In this document: piece after piece, positions 37,613 through 50,244 of the stretch | Position numbering within the stretch: the stretch's first letter is position 1 | Layout of the letters: each line of letters opens with the position of its first letter | Assembly: GCA_024220505.1 (NCBI GenBank) | Contig: JAKZZE010000012.1 | Coordinates: 1,426,001-1,490,000 of the forward strand | Direction: 5' to 3' | Source of the DNA: Rhizopus arrhizus | Taxonomy: Eukaryota > Mucoromycota > Mucoromycetes > Mucorales > Rhizopodaceae | Length of the DNA: 64,000 nucleotides | Notes under the pieces: model-generated | The model's database searches: none | The model's input: the letters and a program-made list of their open reading frames with translations, nothing else | Told to the model about the DNA's origin: nothing | Made by a program: the position numbers and the translations under genes

Positions 37613-38966
37613 TGCTTTATTAAAGAAGAAAAAAAGTTGGGATTATTTATGACCAGGTCGCTTTTTCTCAGTGAGAGAGAGCTCCGCCATAGATGTTATC
37701 TCTCAGAATCTTTTTTTTTTTTTTTAAAAAAAATGAAAATTTAAATGTTTAGTAAAGCTCTAAAGTGTGTAAGGATTCAAAAGTGATACAAATGTATCAT
37801 ACAGTGATTTGTCACGAGAATTCAAAAGATACTAGCATAAAGAATTGTAAGCAGATGGTTTCATTAGTTCAACAATATATCATACTCGCTATAGCATTTC
37901 ACTTTAAATTCAGACAAGGAAAAGGCCATTTCAGATAAAAAGAAGAATTGCAAGAATGATAAATATCGGTAAGACATATCAGAATTTAATATTAGATACC
38001 TTACCTTGCAATATTTTAATCCTCTGTGAATATGGAGCCATATCCGCTACTGCGATTTCTCGCTGTAAGACGGACGGTCATCCTTTACCCTCCCAGACGG
38101 AAAGTGATATGTCATGGATATTTTTACTTGCGTTTATATCTCTATTCCAAAATATATGGCAGGTTTTACAATGCAATATACTGTAGTATGGTGATTCTGA
38201 GAGATAACAAAAAGTATATCATTTCTTTGAGCAAGGTTTCTATTCTAATAGTGTCCAATTCAAAAACAGACAATATTGAGCTCACTATATATTCTACAAG
38301 AGGTCAAAAATGCTATTCTTGATGGAAATTTTACTTTCAAGCTGCTTTTTGCATCTTCATTGTCATCTGAACTCAACGACCTTGATTTTAACAGTAAAGT
38401 CTATCCAATTAAATCAACTATCAACTTTGACACATTCATTCAACAGATGAGCTATGATGATAATATTATAACAGCAAGAAAAAATTGTCAGTTGAAGTCA
38501 ATGTTCAACTTTAACACAAATTCACAAATATGAGTAACAATAACTGAAAATCTTTGATCAGTAGTCCTATACATCATATTCCTAGAAATGTATGGTACAG
38601 ACTTCTTTATCATTTAGAAAGACTAAAAAGCTCTTTCTTTTATTGAATAGAAAAATATTAATATTCATACTAGGAGTATATTCTTGTACAACTACAAGAC
38701 AACACTGTTTACTCCTATGTTTCTTATCTGAGTTAAATCATCTAACTACAACATGTTGAAAATAATAAGAATAATACATGAGATTTAAAAAGCTATCCAA
38801 AAGGTAATATACTCTTTCTTGTGTACAACAGCATCCCCTTGCCTTCAATTCAATTAATAGGGCATCAGAATGGTATTCAGCTACCTCAATAACAAAATGG
38901 GCGCTAATTAAAACAAGGTGATGCAATATACTTCATAAAAAAGAATTAGGGCCTTCTTCTTTATTC
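37613..38966. other. Intergenic region with LINE-family debris
   Basis: A T14-A8 palindrome lies at about 37710-37732. At ~37805-37840 a block (gatttgtcacgagaattcaaaag...agcataaag) matches the left part of the LINE relic at ~7780. An 85-codon + frame at 38276-38533 has ordinary composition but no recognised domain. No gene is claimed. Confidence 0.45.
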
Positions 38967-39671
38967 ATGTTTTCACACATAATAAACCTTTTATTGTACA
39001 TTGGCTTGTACTTATTTTTTCATACAAAAGCAGTAAATGCGACGGCATTGACATATAAAGTGGAAGCAAATGAGAATGCTTGTTTCTTTGTTTGGAACGA
39101 TCAACCAGGAAAGAAGATTGGTTTCTATTTTGCTGTAACTATCCCCCTTATTTTGTGATTTAATAGTACTGTTCTCTTTTTCACACACTTATAGGTTCAA
39201 CAAGGTGGATCGTTTGATGTAGACTTTGACGTCTTGGCACCTAATCGTAAATCCATTTTGAGTGGTACTGGAGAACGTCAAGGTGATTATGTCTTTACAG
39301 CCAATCAATATGGTGAATACTCTTTTTGCTTTTCAAATGAAATGTCTACATTTGCAGAAAAATTAGTTGATTTTGAAATTCTTGTTGAACACGAACTTCG
39401 TCCTCAGTTTAAAAAAGACGAAAAGGAACAACCTAAAACATTGACAGAGATGGAAGAAAGCATCTTTAGGCTCTCAACCTCCCTCACAAACATTGCTCGT
39501 ACACAAAGATATTTTCGAACAAGAGAAAATCGTAATTCGGTCACTGTTTTCTCAACGGGTGATAGACTATTTTGGTTTTTTATTTTATCAAGTTTGGCCA
39601 TCATTTCCATGGCTGCTTTACAGATATTCATCATCAAGAGCTTCTTTAATACAAAAAAGGGTGGTGTTTAA
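38967..39671 (+). CDS. p24 family cargo receptor, gamma-like subfamily
   Basis: Type I membrane protein of the early secretory pathway. Two exons (38967-39134 and 39195-39671, 60-bp intron) give 214 residues. Signal peptide to about residue 24, then a GOLD domain with Cys in NACFFVW and YSFCFSN, a linker, the heptad region with RTQRYFRTREN, and one membrane helix (FFILSSLAIISMAALQIFII). The tail ends NTKKGGV, which lacks a clean KKXX dilysine signal, unlike the p24-alpha gene at 30.2 kb. p24 proteins work as hetero-oligomers of alpha, beta, gamma and delta members, so the two products could assemble together. The stop is 20 bp from the stop of the convergent APSES gene. Confidence 0.87.
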
Positions 39672-39691
39672 CAAAATAAATAAGGCTTTTA

Positions 39692-41607
39692 TTAAAAAGG
39701 AGATGTTGTGGATGACTCGTGTGGTGTACTCATATTGCTGTTCACAGAACCGCGTCTCTGTAATTTTTCCATAAAACCAACGACTTTTGTCATGTCTAAA
39801 TCAGGTGGATCATTTTCAATAGCCAGTGTTAAAGGCTTAATGAGCATGTCTACTTTTTCTAGTGGTAAATTACAGCAAGAAGCAATCAATCGTTTATATT
39901 CCATTTCTCTTTCATTTGAATTTTCCTTGACTGTCTCTACTTCCTTCTTCAGTTGTTCAATTGTTTGCTGATTCGTATCCAGTTGCTGCTGCATCAATTG
40001 AATCGCCTTTTCTTTATTCGGCATATCCACCATAGGAATCGTATCATTTGCTATTGCAGTACTTTCCTGTGTTGGTACCTTGTTTTCAAAACTGGCCACC
40101 TTTTCTTCTAGTTCGCGAATTCTCTTTCTTGCCTCTGCTAATTGTAATGAAACAGGTAATTCAAGTCTTCTTTGTGCTTCTTTTAATTCATATTTTGTTA
40201 AATTCAACTCCTGCTCCTTTTTAAAAGCATCTTTATCTTTGCGTTTCAATTGTTCCTGGTACTCTTCTTCTATTTTATCTACCATAAGTTGAACCGCTAA
40301 TGAAATAATATGTAAGCAGATTCTCTGTTTCTTTTGAGTTCAACTTTACTGTGTACTAAATCGCGTCCTCTTGGATTTGGTCTATACTCAATTGGTGAGT
40401 ATTCAATAAGCATATCAGGCTCTTTTCGAGGTATCAATGGATCCTATTTTTAAGTAGAAAAAGGTTATAAATAAGATAACAAATAGAGCTACAACGAGCT
40501 TTACCAATGCACCATGTTTAATTAAAAGATCAACAATCTCCTGACACTCCACTCGCATAGCAATAGCCAAAGCCGATTCTGAAAAAACTCTATCCTTCAC
40601 TTCCAATACATATCGAATCTGACTCTTTTTCGGGATCAATTTCAAAAGGATCTTCATATATTGTACGGCTGCTTCTGCGTATCCAGGAACACCTGCTGTC
40701 AGGGCAATATGATGCAAGACAGTACGTCCGCGGTTATCCGTGACAGGAACTGAATCCTTCATAATTTCTGCCAATTCATAAAAGCATTTGTTGTCAGCAC
40801 AACAAGTAATCATGACAGCACGCATCAAGGGTGTTTCACCATCGTAATTAGCCCGACAGATACTGGCTCCTTTCTCAATCAGTAGCTGTACAACTGGAAT
40901 CTTGCCCAGAGCTGCGGCCCAATGTAAGGCTGTGTGTCCTTGCTCGTCAATTACCAGGTCGACGTCGACATCGTTAGTGAGAAGTGAAGAAGCAAGATTG
41001 GCGGCAGAATTTTCGAAATCGTCTGTTAAAAAGATGCTCATCAACATACTTCGGTGATGTTCATAAAATGGCCCCTCTGCTGGTGTGGTGGGAGGCAGGC
41101 CATTTAGTTTGATGCGTTTGTGTCTGTACTTGTCTGATACAGAATGATGATAATCGGCGGGTGAAGAAGGAGGTGAAGAGCGTGATAACTGTTCATTAAG
41201 TGCTTGTTCTTTGGTTGGTATTTGATCAGAGGTCATATTGGAAGGATTGAAGCTTAATAAAGGCATCATTATATCTAATACATCGTATTTCTCTGCTAAT
41301 GCTTTTCCTTTTTCAAATGGAACCCTAATTAAAAAGATTAAAGGCTTTTTTATTATATAAAAACTTTTTTCAGTTACCAAGTTCCTTGATATTTTCCATA
41401 TCCTCCTTGTACTTTTTCATAATCGCCAATGATCTCTTGCTCTAATATTTTTGATCTTTGCGTTTTTTCAAAACCTGCAACTTTTAAGATTTGTGTTGCA
41501 TTCAAATACGAATCTGAACCTCGCACCATGGTTGCAATGCCATGAATCATCATTTCATATACTTGAACGCCAGAATATACAGCAGAGTATACTTTTCCAG
41601 ACGACAT
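39692..41607 (-). CDS. APSES-domain/ankyrin cell-cycle transcription factor (MBP1/Res-like)
   Basis: DNA-binding subunit of an MBF/SBF-type complex that drives G1/S transcription from MCB-like sites. Four exons give about 590 residues. The APSES (KilA-N-like) domain spans ~residues 8-100: [47 protein letters not shown] (split by intron 1). Ankyrin repeats lie at about 190-360 ([50 protein letters not shown]). A long C-terminal coiled coil follows ([16 protein letters not shown]...), as in Mbp1/Swi4 partners of Swi6. The small third exon is needed to join [13 protein letters not shown]... to [12 protein letters not shown]. Confidence 0.9.
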
Positions 41608-42479
41608 CTAGAGTGTTTTAATAAAAAATATAAAGAAGCAGTAAACCATAAAAAAATACTAATTTTCCCCGCATACACACAATTTTCTTTTTTTTTTTTT
41701 TTTTGTGCGTGTCAAGCTCCGCAAATGAAACATTTCCCAATCATATCAGTTCCCTGCTTTACTAAAAAACAAGGTGCAAAATGTTTTTCATAAAAGCTTT
41801 TCTTTCTATCATTTCAAAATAATCTATTAATTTGGATTAGATCATATCCCTAAATAATGTATATGAAGTTAATGTTTAGGGTTGTTTCATGTCGAAGAAA
41901 TTGTCGTATACGAATATAATCTCACTGTAAGATGTATTTAATTTTGAATCAATAGACATGTAAATATTCGTTTAAAGCAAAAGATTATAAAATGCAAAGA
42001 GGAAGAAAGAGTGTCATATTCCAAATTCAAACATGATTCGTATTCAATTTACAAAAGCCAGAGTAGTGAATGCTTTTAAAAGACTTTAGCATTTTTTCTT
42101 CCATTATTCAATCATAACTAGTTTTATTCTTTTAACCCACTACAAGTTGTTTTGATATAGCTCCTGATGCAACGACACGTAAATGAATGATAGATCAGCT
42201 TGATGGATATAAACAGTCCATTTGCATAACCAGGAACAAATCTTCATTTTAAAGATTTATTTGTACTCGATCTATAGCTATAGTTAATTAAAGTATCTTA
42301 GGATTGAATTGAATCTTTATGAAAAGAATACAAATACTAAGTATAATGATATTTATAAAGTAGATGACTTTTCAGTCTCGTTAAACTTTATAGTCTTTTT
42401 ATTCTTACGAGCCATCACACTTCGTCATATTGCTAATTAAATGAAACCATGATTTATCATTGCTGTTTTGTTCACAAAA
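41608..42479. other. Intergenic region upstream of the APSES gene
   Basis: AT-rich, with a short T run near 41690. No exon or repeat was recognised before the inverted-repeat copy that starts near 42480. Confidence 0.45.
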
Positions 42480-43126
42480 AAGAATAGTAAAGAGCAATGA
42501 GTAATTCAAGTTGATTCTTTATTAAATTACATTCTTGATTTTTGTATAAATACTCACTCATTTTTTATTGATAAACCCACAGTCAATTAGCAAGTGTTAT
42601 CTTTCTAATTAGACCGCTCGTCTATTCATATCCTTGTTTATCTCTGTCTCATTCTTATACCTAAGAGTCTTATTTGCATTCCACACCTTCAAGCTTTAAC
42701 ACCATCCTCTCTTTTGTTCTCTTATAGTTGTCTATTCAAGCTTTTTAGTTTCTGTCTGATTCTTTCTTTCTCTCCTCTCTATCTCGAAGGAGAAAAAAAA
42801 AAATAATTACTTACCACTTTATTTTGGTAAGGTGTACATACATATCAGTAAGCCCATATTTCCATATACTCACACTATTAAGCTTTAATAACACTTGATT
42901 GCTATGCAATGATCATCTTTGGAGCACAACGCTTGTCAAAGGTTTTATTGATCTGTGTTGGGACTACATTATAAACAACTCTAGAGCTTAGACATAAATG
43001 TCTTTGGACGTTTTTTCTTCAAGCTATCTCATCAAGAATCCGACAATACAAAGATAAGCGAATCAATTTTTTTTTTTCTTTTTCCCTAATAACCATACCA
43101 CATCTGAGATTCGATTGAGGTCAACT
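42480..43126 (+). repeat. Long inverted repeat, left copy (~647 bp)
   Basis: This stretch is an almost exact reverse complement of 50245-50888. Only a handful of point differences and poly-A length changes were noticed by eye. It contains no open frame of note. Neither end shows the TG..CA of an LTR, terminal inverted repeats, or a visible target-site duplication. Confidence 0.9.
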
Positions 43127-43889
43127 CGCCCGTTAAGCAATTTTATAGTTGACAAAAAAAAGGACAGAGGATGTGGTCACCAAGCCCAAATGGTATAAAA
43201 TACTTCTAATATATATTTACCTCGTCCACGCTTTACTACAGAAAAAAATTATAATGTTTGTCTTGGAAAAGGGTTACGAGATAATTTATTTGTTTTCATT
43301 CACATATTTTCAAATAAAAAAGCGTAGCTCAAAGAGCATATACCACATTCTCTGTTATTCTTTCGTCAATTATAGTATTGATTATTTACAGGGTAAAAAA
43401 TACACATAAATTCATCCGTCTTAATAAACAAAATTTGATTCATCAAAGTGCAAGAAGGATAACAACAAAAACTCCTTCATATGAAGCAATCAATAACTCA
43501 GCACCTTTAGCAGAAAAGCTTATTTTGCCATAGAAAAAGAATATTGACAATGCAGAGGCTCAAGTTTTTGTATTCAATTCTCTAAAAAATAAGCATAGTA
43601 ATCAATTGAAAATGGTCAATAGAAGATTGCTTAATAGGTTCTTAAACATTAGCATAAAATGGTGTTTTCAATAGTCAACAATGATTTGGTGATCCTTGAA
43701 TCTATTTTATGCATACACATATGTGCATTACAACCATTTGATTTAGCTTTTGCTTGATCTCTTTTGAACGAAAAAAAAAAGAAAATAAAAAATAAAAAAG
43801 AGAGGCTTTTTTCTGTATTTGGACACATACGAAAGTGACATTTTTTTAATTTTTTGTTGCTTTTTGTTTAAAAGTTATTCTATTTCCGA
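43127..43889. other. Intergenic region upstream of the pinin-domain gene
   Basis: AT-rich. A frame at 43149-43409 is low in complexity and not supported. A poly-A patch near 43770-43800 precedes the gene start. Confidence 0.4.
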
Positions 43890-44658
43890 ATGGTTCAATC
43901 AAGCATCGTCATTCCTACAAACAGTTCTGTAGCTCCATCTAAAAGAGCAGTAGATGAAACAGAAGACAAAACAACAGAAAATGAAAAGCCTCAAGAGGTT
44001 TGGGTGTACATCTCTTTTTAAGAATTAATAAAGCTAAACAAAAAAGTAATAGATTAAAAGACCTCGATTAGAAATCAATGAAGCCGGTAGAAATCGTAAT
44101 AAAAGACTTTTTGGTGTCTTGTTGGGTACTCTAAACAAGTTTAAAGATGATACAGAACAAACAAGTGAAGTGGTAAGGTAGATTTGCATGAGCGTATAAA
44201 AATTACTCAACATTTTTTCGCAGGATAAAAAACGGAGAGAGATTAATCAGAAATTACAAGAAAAGCTCGACTCAGAGAAGCGAGCGATTGTAGAAAAGAT
44301 AGAAGCTCGTAAGCTGGAAAAGGAACGAATGGAACAAATGAAAAAGAAGGAGGAAGAAAAGATTATAGCTGAAAAGAAGGTTCGTGTGCAGTATAACCCA
44401 TTTTGATTTATCAACTGAAAAAAAAAATAGGAACTTTTTGAAGTAGAGCAAAAAAAGATGTTGGCCAATTTTTTGAGAACAACAACAGAACCAAATTTAT
44501 ATTATTTGCCTGATAAATTAACAGATGAAATGTCACAAACAATAGAAAAGCAGGTACAAGACGCGTTAGCTGCAAAGAGGAGCTTCGAAGGACGTCGAGA
44601 AATGCGTATGCAAGTCCCAAAGGATGATGATAAATTGTCGGATAACGAAGACGACTAA
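43890..44658 (+). CDS. Pinin/SDK/memA domain protein
   Basis: Homologue of pinin, a nuclear speckle protein linked to splicing and the exon-junction complex. Four exons from the ATG at 43890 give about 190-200 residues, short compared with animal pinin. The core motif IKRPRLEINEAGRNRNKRLFG continues into VLLGTLNKFKDD, the hallmark of the family. A highly charged helix follows (KRREINQKLQEKLDSEKRA ... KKKEEEKIIAEKKELF), then FLRTTTEPNLYYLP and an acidic end, DKLSDNEDD. The first intron is best ended at the acceptor giving IKRPRL, because the nearer one changes frame. Likely part of the splicing machinery in the nucleus; this is inference from the family. Confidence 0.83.
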
Positions 44659-44932
44659 TTTTTTTGATCATTTAATAAAAAAAAAGGAAAGATATTTTTA
44701 TTTATGTTTTTAAGCGTGTGAAACAAAAAAAAAAGATGTACAAAAAATAGAAAGGAAAAAGAAATATGATTATAAAAAGGTGGGAAAAAAAAAAGAAAAG
44801 TGAATGATGAGAACGTAATCTAAGTTGCTTCTCTCCATCAAGAAGAAAAAAAAAGGTCTTGTAATCGTCAGTAACCTACTTTTTTGTGTGTATGTTCGAT
44901 GCTACTTTTTTTGTGATTTAAAGGGTATCGTC

Positions 44933-47900
44933 TTATTCTTGTGGCACTTCTGCTAACAATTGATCCAATAGCTTCTTATGACCTGGTCCTTTCAATTGTT
45001 CCAAGCCTGAGCACACTTGCGTACGCAGACTAGATTTTTGCTCCTCACTAAGAGAAGGACATGCCAAGACTTTCTGAATAAAGCTCAATCCACGCAACTG
45101 ATCGGATAAGATTTCCATTAAAACGTCTTCTTTGCATAAGCTTTGAAAGATAATTTCTTGTGATTTCACGTCAGATGTTTGGTTAAGTAACTTGTAAACA
45201 ATCTGTGAACTAAGTTTGTGAGTACAAAGTTGAGCGATATTAGTGGTCAACCGACTAGCAATAACTTGCATTCGATTGCTAATATTTGTAGATTCTATCA
45301 ACCAGGACAAGAGAAGTGCTCCATTTGCATTAGTAGATAACGCCACAGAGTTCTGACAAAGAGCTGCTGCAATAAATATCTACCAGTTTTATTAGCATAC
45401 ATGTCTTTCATCAAATAAGCTGTTTGGCTCACCTTTTGATTTTGTGTTACATACTCACTTTCAAGGATACCACGCATTGAACGAGCACCAAATCTCCCTT
45501 GAGCAATAACCATGAGCTTTTCTGCCATGGCATCAAATATGAAGCCATTATCTGCAACCTCGCCCAGACGAAGGTAACATTGCACAGCATAATTTCCAAA
45601 TTGATCCAAAAGCAAAGGAGGAATATAAGGCTGAAGGTTTTGACGGATCAACTCGATTTGTTTTTGTGTTTTTGCCAGATCAATGATCTTTTGTGTTGCC
45701 CAGGTACCATTCTTGTGAATGCTATTGGCCGCTAAATGAGGTCCAATAAGTTCAAGCATAAGTGTTTTTGTATCTTCACAACATTTTTCAAATAAACGCT
45801 GAACAAGTGTGTTGCCAATATAATCTACAAAAACACGTTAGATATATATGAGACCTTTACAATTCCCTTACCACTTGTGATTTCAGCAATCTCATCCATA
45901 CACTCAAAAGCAATTATTTCTGCTTCTTGCACACTATCCTCGGCGTTATCAAGTCTTTTACGTATTTCTTTTAGATGAGCTGAATCAAACTTTCGGCTGT
46001 TGCCTAATTCAGGTACTGGAGGTATGTTCTCATAATAAAAGGAATTAGTTTTCAAATCTATTAACAAAAATAATAAATAAATGGATTGTAAGTAAGGGTC
46101 GTTATAGCTTACGTTGAACAGATGAAAAAGTCACTTCTTCCCCAATCTCTAATTCTTTCATGATTGCATAGAGATCTTTTTGCCAAGTCTCTATGCCCAT
46201 ATTATCATTAGTTGATTTATCAGCAAATAGTTGTTTAGGAATGCTGCTTGCAAAGGGTTCATTATTTTCGTTAGAAGGTGTAGAAGAATTTGAATCACTG
46301 TTTCTTGTTGAAATTACTGGTGTGGGTGGGATTTTAGCAAAACCAACACGAGCCGCAGAGAAACCAGGCGCAAAAATCTTGTTCTGGAGTAACGCGTCGC
46401 GAGCAGCCACTGCATCATCTGCAGATTCAAAATTGATAAAGCCGCAATTTTTATGTGATAGAACTCTAACGGATTCTATTGCACCAAATGTGCTAAATAT
46501 ACTTTGTAATGAAGCAGGTGTAGTATTTCCAGGAATGTTACCAAGCCCTGTTATTATATTAGTTCATAAAAAACTACTAACACATAGCTAAAGCACTTAC
46601 ATAGAGCACGAGTAGGTTGCGAAACATTTGTCTCTGTAACAACTGCATCCGCTTTACCAAATCCTATTCTGACTATACAATTTCCAATTCGTCCACCCAT
46701 ATGCGTTAAAACATCTTCTTTTGCACGAATAGCATCTTCAACATGAAAAAAATTTATAAACGCGCACTCCTTCTCCAACAATAGACGAACACTTTCAATA
46801 GGACCAAACATTGAAAAGACCTGTGTTAACATTTCGATAGTAACTCCACTATCAATATTTCCAACCCAAAGTGATCGTGAATGTTGTTGATTGGCATTTT
46901 GCATTTGATAACTTTCCTTAAAAGTGGGAGTAGATTGACTAAAAGTTAAGAAAGGTTTCTATGAAAGGAGAAAACGCGTTAATATCACCAATAAAAAAAA
47001 GTGAGGAGGGTAGTCTCTACCTCGGTTGCAGATGTATCATTATTCACAATTTCCATTTGTTGACTAGCATCATTTTTATTGCTGTTGTGTAATATATTTG
47101 CTAGTAATTCAGAATCTCCAAGTGACAAGGCTGGCTGTTCTTCAAACTCTTCTTCTGTCATAGATACTAGTGGAGAGGATCTTTGGCCGTTATTGCTACC
47201 ATTATTATTCCAGAATAATACAGAAGGCGGCAAAATAGGATTCAATCTATTGGTGTCTGCACGACCCATACTCACTGCACGTGGTCTGCTCTGTTGTCGA
47301 TTGAATCCTTCCAAGGGGCTTGCAAAAGTGTTCTTACCAAATGAACTCCCTCCAATAGATGTCAAGTTTCCAGCAGAAGCAAGAGGAGTTTCACAATTGT
47401 TTTCGATATCATATCTCGCAGCAGCATTGACAGAATAGGATCTATTTCTGTTATTTCCTGACAAAAGAGATCGGCTCGGTAAATGAAATTCAGGGGGAGA
47501 CTTGTGGTGAAAGAGTCCGTTTGTCAAGACGTCTTTACTCTGTTTCTCTCGCTCGTTTTCCTGATCACGATCATCCTCTAAGCCAAGAGAACGCATAGTT
47601 CTAGCAATAGAAAAATCATTGTCATTTTGCAATAATTGCTCAGATGAAGGAGAGAGTGGAGCGTCATGACCTAATGTCCAATAAGAAGAGTCTACAGGAG
47701 GTAAGTTTAGGGAGCCTGAACGGTGACGGCCAGCTTCAATAGTTGAAAGTAGTAAAGCAGCTGAAGAATTGTTTACAGGTCGATTAGCAATAGGCGGTTG
47801 AATAAAAGATGGCATGGTTCCAGCACGTGGACGACGAGTAATGGGATGAGAAGCAGATGGAGGTTCCATGCTAGGAATTGGATTTTGAAATGGAGTTGAG

Positions 47901-48105
47901 AAAGTAGGCTTTGGTCTTATGAAATTGAGAGAAGATTGATAAGCAAGATTGTTTGACTGCGCTTCATTTTCTTCAAATAAAACTCCTAATTCACTAATAC
48001 CAAACAAAAAGTTAAATACATTATGTTTTCAACGCATATGTAATGTTATTGTCACCTTGAATAAGCTGGACCGGAAACTTGCCTTAAAGGACTTGTTTCT
48101 TTCAT
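44933..48105 (-). CDS. RRM-RRM-PUF RNA-binding protein (JSN1/PUF2-like)
   Basis: Probable post-transcriptional regulator with two RRMs upstream of pumilio repeats, the layout of yeast Jsn1 and Puf2. About 900 residues from several exons; exon 1 encodes MKETSPLRQVSGPAYS. A long Ser/Asn/Pro-rich region (~residues 20-340) includes SHPITRRPRAGTMPSF and RSRPRAVSMGR, possible phosphorylation sites. RRM1 starts RSLWVGNIDSGVTIEML with RNP1-like CAFINFFHVED; RRM2 starts WLGNIPGNTTPASLQ with CGFINFESADD. PUF-type repeats follow: HKNGTWATQKIIDLA, LLDQFGNYAVQCYLRLG, AQGRFGARSMRGILE and CTHKLSSQIVYKLL. The repeat set looks shorter than the eight of classical PUF proteins. The protein ends LLAEVPQE. The gene lies between the two arms of the long inverted repeat. 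Confidence 0.87.
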
Positions 48106-50244
48106 TTTTTTTTTTGTCTTTTTTTTCGTTATAAAAAAAAGATTTATGAAAAAAAAAGAACAGAGATTCTAATAAGAGTAAATAGGAGAAAAGAGGATGT
48201 AAGTATGGCTGAAAAAAGGAGGAAGCACTAAAATTATAAAGAGCGGAGAAAAGGAGAAAGGAAAATCACAACACTGTTACACTGTATAATTCTAGATTAT
48301 TAAATTTGCTCCTTTTATTCTTTTCATAACAATTAATAATAATTTATATGGAAATAAGGGTGCAATTAGAAAAGCTAAGAGGAGGCCTTCTTCTGTATTC
48401 TATCTTTTCTCCCTTTTCTTTATATTTTCTTCTTTCACAACAACGAAAATAAAAGGGCTTCTTCCAAATTTAATTAAACATTGCGGTAAAGAAAAAAAAA
48501 ATCTATTTATATGCATATATCCTCAGAAGAAGTAAGAGAGGTTTGGTCAGATCAGATAGTAAGATCTCAGTTAAGAAATCCTCAAAACAACATAAAACAA
48601 AGTCATCCTTTTAATCTTTCTGCTATCACATAAGCATTTGCTATTCTTTTACATTTGTTATACAAATCTGAAATCTCCTTTGCCACGGCTTGTTTACTTT
48701 TGCATATGATGGTTTTCCAGTTTAAGCATTTTTATTATGTTTCTGACTTTTAAACAGCAGCTTTACACGAATATGTGTTTTCTGTCGCGTTAATATGCTT
48801 CTTTGTGGAGTTAGTAGCTAAGAAAAAATAGTTTGGTAGCATCACACGTTTTCGTAAGTTTTCTTTACCTAGTATTGAAAAAAGGAATCCTAGCAACAGA
48901 TACTGGTATAAGGATGATACGCCGTTACATCAAGTTTAAAAAATCACTATTAGAAGAACTATATGGTATTAATGTCGTTGGTGATTAGATGGGCTTTAAA
49001 ACTCCCTGGATTAAAAATAAAAACACCGTGCACCCGCTTTAATTGCAGGAGGAATTCGTTGATGTTTGGGGGTATCTGTGTTCCTTGAAACAATATTGGT
49101 TTATTACTGTTATTTTGAGCTCTATAATAGCGTGCTTTAATGATATGTACTATTCATAATAAAGATATATATGGTCAAAACACCACTCATCATAATCCAT
49201 CGTTCTCATTAGTTGAGCATCAATACAAAAGCTACGTGCTTTATAAATAATGTAGTTTAACTAAGTTATTGGATTGTGTGTTCAAAATTTTTCAAGATAT
49301 AAGCTTTGCTTTTTCTTTTTTTTTTTAAAAAAAAAAAGAAAAAACAATACAATACGTTTCATAATGAAAAAGTAATTAAATCATAGGTGTGTAATCATAC
49401 TTGGCTTAGAAAATACAAAACAGCTAAAAGTTATGTAAAAAATCTTTCTTTGTAAAGAATTGTTTTGCAATAATAAGCTCTTGATAACTTTTTTTAAATA
49501 GTAATAAAGCAAACAAAAACTATCTTTATCCAATAATTTTTTAAAGATATGCGCTGAATCCAACTGTATAAGCAGTTACAGAAGATTATCGATGAGCTAT
49601 GGTTGCTTTGAACTAAATGTTTCAAGTGACTAATTAGGTTTTGTGCATTAAAATATGAGTACAATGACTTATTTACTGAAAGTTGCTTTATATTATCTAA
49701 TAGAATTAAGTGTAACGAAAAAAGAGCAAAAAATATGGAACCATTGTAGATTGAAATATATTTGATATTTCTGCTCATCCTGATGGTTCCTGTGATGTGT
49801 GGTCTAGTACATTCATAGTATAAAGTATTGCTTTTGATGCAAATTCATACTACACCTGATCAGTATATCCTCAGGTATAACAATTTAGTAAAATAGATTG
49901 CTGTAGAATTTTAAGGTTATATTAAAAAGTTTGACTTGGTTTTGTTTGCTATTAAAGAAAGCTGTAGATTATATCTTGAGTTAACTAATTAAAAAGTGCA
50001 ATTGGGTATACACAAATCTAACAATTATAATACATAACAAGTCAATAAAAACTATTAAAGAAATAAGTGCTTCAATAATAGATTTATTGGAGTTAGTTTT
50101 TAAGTTGTTTTACAAATATTATTACCTTATTTTAATTCTAGTCAATTTATACAATTATTGCATAAATCAAAGCTAAATAAAAAAAGGAAACGATATTGAG
50201 TGTATTAATTTTTGTACTTAGAAAACAGTTAGGCACAATGCTAC
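48106..50244. other. Gene-poor region
   Basis: No gene recognised. A 40-codon frame at ~48512 and short open pieces around 48900-49120 are unsupported. A near-perfect T/A palindrome with a C/G mismatch position lies at about 49312-49345. Confidence 0.4.

Noticed and set aside
42480..43126. Inverted-repeat copies as solo LTRs
   Set aside because: No TG..CA ends and no flanking target-site duplication were seen; left as unclassified repeat.
44247..44671. Minus-strand Phe/Ser-rich frames
   Set aside because: Antisense of the charged pinin-domain helix.
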